This document shows positions 61,078 to 64,000 of a DNA stretch of 64,000 bases, one piece after another. The notes under the pieces are model-generated. The model saw only the letters and a program-made list of their open reading frames with translations. It had not been told where the DNA came from and searched no databases. The stretch spans positions 1,302,001 through 1,366,000 of the forward strand of contig NZ_LFBU01000001.1 of the NCBI RefSeq assembly GCF_001045555.1, written 5' to 3'. Source of the stretch: Marinobacter subterrani (GTDB lineage: Bacteria > Pseudomonadota > Gammaproteobacteria > Pseudomonadales > Oleiphilaceae). The position numbers and the translations under genes were made by a program. The first letter of the stretch is position 1. Each line of letters opens with the position of its first letter.

Positions 61078-62100
61078 ATGGAAACTTCGGATCAACTGGC
61101 ACTTGAGGTGCCCATTATTTCCGCTCGTTATGCACGGCGCCTTATTCACTTCATGGAACGGCGCGGGGTGAAACGGCAGGCCATTCTCGCGCATGCCGAA
61201 CTGCCGGACGCCATACTCGAGAACCCCGATGCCAGCATTTCCATGGCACAGGTTACCAGCCTCCTCGATAGAACCGAATGGCTGATGACCGACGAGCGGG
61301 CGCCCTTCCAGTTCGGCCAGGAGCTGGACCTGCTCAGCCACGGCCTGCTGGGATTTGCCGTGCTGGGCCAGGAGAACCCGCGCCAGTTGATCAGCATGAT
61401 TGTCCAGTATCTCCGGGTCGGCTTGCCACTGATGGACATGGAACTGAGCTCCAGCGGCACCACCTTCCAGATCCGCCTTGTGGATACCTGGGCCCTGGGC
61501 CCGCTGCGCCCCTGCCTGACCAAGATCTACATGGGCAGCATCCAGCGGATCGCGGCCCAGGTCTGCAGCCATTTCGAGATCCAGTTCGATTTTGGCACAG
61601 CACTTGAACCTCACGCCTGGATGGCCCTGGCATCAAATTGCGAGTTCCGCTTCAATGCGCCGGTCAGCCAGATAACCATGCCGCTGGCGGGACGCCCCGT
61701 TCAGGGGGATAACGCGGGGCTGCAGTTCCTGCTCGCCCGCAATCGCAACCCCGCCGAAGAGCGCCCCAGGCAGGCCGATGAGACCGTGATGCAGGTGCGT
61801 GAGCTGATCATGAGCCAGCCCGGCCGGCCCTGCACAACCGAAAACGTCTCCCGCCGGCTGGGCATGAGCACCCGGACCCTGCGCCAGCACCTGGCCAGCG
61901 CAGGCACGTCGTTCCGGGAACTGCGAAACAGCATCCGCGAAGACTTCGCAACCCTGTACCTGAGAGACACCAATGTGTCGCTGGAGTCTATTGCTGAAAA
62001 GCTCGGGTTCAGTAATCAGGCCGGATTCACCAAGGCCTACCGGGCCTGGACCGGCACCACCCCCGGTGATGTTCGTCGGCAATCCCGCAAGGGCGAGTAA
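61078..62100 (+). CDS. AraC-family transcription regulator
   Basis: The 340-residue protein has the long N-terminal domain of the OruR/ArgR-like AraC group (ISARYARRLIHFMERRGVKR; LGFAVLGQENPRQLISMIVQ) and two C-terminal helix-turn-helix motifs (VSRRLGMSTRTLRQHLASAG; SLESIAEKLGFSNQAGFTKA). AGGGA lies eight bases before the ATG. The target genes are unknown; the methyltransferase gene is divergent and 140 bases away. Confidence 0.9.
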   Translation: METSDQLALEVPIISARYARRLIHFMERRGVKRQAILAHAELPDAILENPDASISMAQVTSLLDRTEWLMTDERAPFQFGQELDLLSHGLLGFAVLGQENPRQLISMIVQYLRVGLPLMDMELSSSGTTFQIRLVDTWALGPLRPCLTKIYMGSIQRIAAQVCSHFEIQFDFGTALEPHAWMALASNCEFRFNAPVSQITMPLAGRPVQGDNAGLQFLLARNRNPAEERPRQADETVMQVRELIMSQPGRPCTTENVSRRLGMSTRTLRQHLASAGTSFRELRNSIREDFATLYLRDTNVSLESIAEKLGFSNQAGFTKAYRAWTGTTPGDVRRQSRKGE

Positions 62101-62169
62101 GCATTACCAAATTTGAAGCCAGTCACGGTTTCAACATTCTCTACCCTCCCTCTCCGCTTTGGACAAAAA

Positions 62170-62185
62170 GCCTGCCGGGGCAGGC
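62170..62185 (-). terminator. Short GC hairpin with a T-run on the minus strand
   Basis: GCCTGCC and GGCAGGC form a seven-pair stem with a two-base loop; on the minus strand it is followed by TTTTTG. No minus-strand gene ends here, so it may block antisense reading or work weakly for the regulator gene. The rest of 62101-62339 shows no gene and should hold the promoter of the next gene. Confidence 0.4.
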
Positions 62186-62339
62186 AATGACCTGTGACTA
62201 TCCGCAAAGGCCTAATGGTCATGCACACATGCGTTTGCGCGCGTGGCAAAGGGATAGTTGCAAGTCCGATTGAGCAGTCCTTGTCGGTGTTGTCTGCACC
62301 CCTTCCTACAACAACGAAAGCCTTACAGAGGACGAACTC

Positions 62340-64000
62340 ATGAAACTCAGGAAACCCAACACGGGCGTGCGCGCTCTCGGGGCGGCCATCGCCGCCGCGG
62401 CGCTGATGTCCGGCGCGGGCCAGGCGGTGGCCGAACCCGTCTCCATCGAACTGGCATTTACCTGCCCCTTCCCGCTGATCGGCGATCAGCCCATCCGGGC
62501 GCAAATCAGTGCGGACATTCCCAGCCAGGCCACCGTTGGTGAGCCGACGCCGGAATTCACCATCGATGCCCTGACCGTGGTGAACGAGGATTCCCGCACC
62601 GGGCTCAAACTGGTGGGCTCGGAAACCATCGAGGGCACGGCCACCAACCAGACCACGGTTGTTACCCCGAGCCGGAACATTGACCTGACGGTACCGCTGA
62701 CCATTCCACCCTCGCCCATTCCGGATGAAACGGGCGAGTTCACGGTGCCGGCTTCCGGCACCTCACCGGCCATAACCTTTAACGGGGACGACATCGGTGA
62801 AGCGAAGATTACCGTCGGTAACCTGACCCTCGACATGATCGCCCGGACCGCGAATGGCGACATCGCACCCGCACCGATCGGTGAATTCACCTCCGCCTGT
62901 ACCCAGAACGCCGGACAGAGCAACGTGCTGCAGACCATCCAGGTGGTGGGCGAGGTGGTGGAAACACCGCGTATTGCTGTCAATCGTGAGACCGTGGACT
63001 TCGGCAACGTCCAGGCCGGCCTGACTGCGGAAGAAACCGTGACCCTGTCCAATACCGGCAATGCCGCTCTGGGCATCAACAGCATCAGCCTCACCGGCCC
63101 CAATGCCAGTGCCTTCATGCAGACCAGCAGTTGCACGACCATTGAGCCCACCGCAAGCTGCGATGTAACGGTTACCTACATCCCCAGTGGTGAAGGCGAC
63201 CAGAGCGCGACCCTGACCATTGATTCCACCGATGCCGACACCCCGACAGTCGATGTCCCGCTGACCGGCCGCAGTGTACTGGCTCCCGTGCCGGAGATCG
63301 CCGTGACCCCGGAAGCCGTTGATCTTGGTCGGGTTCAGGTAGGCCAGAGCACATCTGCCCAGGTAACTGTGTCCAATGGCGGCAATGAAACCCTGCTGAT
63401 CAACAGTGTGACGCTGCAGGGCGCGGATGCCTCGCAATTCCTGCAGACCAACAACTGCACCACCGTGGCACCGGACCAGAGCTGCACCGTGGAACTGAGC
63501 TTCACCGCCGCTTCGGCAGGTGCCCGCAGTGCCCAACTGATCATTGGTTCCAGTGATCCGGAAAGCCCCGAACTCACCGTTCCGGTCAGCGTTGAAGGCT
63601 TTGACGCACCGACCGATACCCTGGAGCTGCTGCTCGGCCTGAAAGGCTCGACCTACATCAATGCCTCCGACAGCACCCTGCCCCTGAACGGCACCATTGC
63701 CACCTTACTGGAACTGGCCAGCGGTACCTTCGAGGCGGACCTGGCCATTGAGCCAACCACCGGCTACTTCTCCATCAAGCTGCTGTTCAGCCAGCTGAAA
63801 GCCGCCGCCAACGTGGAGTTTGAGCAATCCGCGGTGACCACCGGCACGCTGGTGAACGGCACGCTGACCGCCAATTCCCACCTGTACGTGAAAGTGCCCA
63901 AGGTAGCCGTGAAGCTCTTCGGCCTGCCCATTCCCGTGGGTGGTGGCGACCAGTGCCAGACCATCGAACCGGTGGACATCACGCTCACCTCCGAGGAGGG
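62340..64000 (+). CDS. Exported protein with repeated ASH-like (choice-of-anchor D) domains, partial
   Basis: The frame is open from 62340 to the window end (553 codons, no stop). A signal peptide (LGAAIAAAALMSGAGQAVA) is followed by a domain with FTCPFPLIGDQPIRAQISAD (about 45-200), which resembles the DUF6801 type. Two Ig-like repeats follow: about 210-315, with VDFGNVQAGLTAEETVTLSN, and about 318-420, with VDLGRVQVGQSTSAQVTVSN; each holds a Cys pair. The region after 425 has LELLLGLKGSTYINASDSTL. The protein is secreted or on the surface, probably anchored by a missing C-terminus. AGAGGAC is eight bases before the ATG. Confidence 0.85.
   Translation, partial: MKLRKPNTGVRALGAAIAAAALMSGAGQAVAEPVSIELAFTCPFPLIGDQPIRAQISADIPSQATVGEPTPEFTIDALTVVNEDSRTGLKLVGSETIEGTATNQTTVVTPSRNIDLTVPLTIPPSPIPDETGEFTVPASGTSPAITFNGDDIGEAKITVGNLTLDMIARTANGDIAPAPIGEFTSACTQNAGQSNVLQTIQVVGEVVETPRIAVNRETVDFGNVQAGLTAEETVTLSNTGNAALGINSISLTGPNASAFMQTSSCTTIEPTASCDVTVTYIPSGEGDQSATLTIDSTDADTPTVDVPLTGRSVLAPVPEIAVTPEAVDLGRVQVGQSTSAQVTVSNGGNETLLINSVTLQGADASQFLQTNNCTTVAPDQSCTVELSFTAASAGARSAQLIIGSSDPESPELTVPVSVEGFDAPTDTLELLLGLKGSTYINASDSTLPLNGTIATLLELASGTFEADLAIEPTTGYFSIKLLFSQLKAAANVEFEQSAVTTGTLVNGTLTANSHLYVKVPKVAVKLFGLPIPVGGGDQCQTIEPVDITLTSEE

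Overview
The window looks like chromosome from a marine gammaproteobacterium of the Marinobacter type. This rests on a complete MmsR-linked valine catabolic operon, the PA2778/PA2779-type gene pair, an A-band-like D-rhamnan locus, and GGGGTCAGA-armed palindromes scattered through the accessory parts. The species is inferred from gene content only. I saw no rRNA, tRNA or CRISPR array.

Layout. (i) 1-4067: pseudaminic acid genes pseB-C-F-G-H on the minus strand, running off the left edge. (ii) 4162-7613: SLC13-type permease, cysC and a DHH phosphoesterase. (iii) 7.6-11.4 kb: a plastic zone with palindromic repeats, a StbD/RelE-type pair, an internally deleted GxxExxY gene, a DUF4160/DUF2442 pair, a beta-CASP gene carrying repeats in frame, and the wreck of a WbpM/CapD gene. 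(iv) 11.4-33.4 kb: the O-antigen locus, with sugar transferase, phosphomannomutase, Nudix hydrolase, an unknown 428-residue protein, glycosyltransferases, rmd, gmd, a four-domain glycosyltransferase, a methyltransferase with a repeat-encoded coiled coil, wzt, wzm, manC, a C4-reductase, an intact wbpM homologue and cysQ. Together these can make GDP-D-rhamnose, start a chain on a 6-deoxy-HexNAc, polymerise it, cap it and export it by an ABC transporter. (v) 33.4-35.5 kb: a DUF4258/DUF2283 pair between two palindromes, then an intact beta-CASP RNase.

(vi) 35.5-45.7 kb: an orphan type VI secretion island with vgrG, a DUF4123 adaptor, a LysM-headed candidate effector, three SUMF1-fold lipoproteins and two membrane proteins. 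It is bracketed by two 61-bp nested palindromes that differ only by a compensatory pair. (vii) 45.7-52.6 kb: valine degradation (mmsA, acyl-CoA dehydrogenase, enoyl-CoA hydratase, 3-hydroxyisobutyryl-CoA hydrolase, mmsB) with divergent mmsR. (viii) 52.6-64 kb: mostly core genes, namely a small exported protein, an ODP-like diiron protein, a YebC-family protein, a class I amidotransferase, a kinase/phosphatase/FHA operon, the PA2779/PA2778 pair, a zinc-ribbon methyltransferase, an AraC regulator and the start of an exported protein with ASH-like repeats.

The most promising material is the palindrome-bracketed type VI island with its SUMF1 lipoproteins, the O-antigen locus with a minisatellite-encoded coiled coil that may set chain length, and the chimeric CapD/beta-CASP region shaped by repeat insertion and deletion.
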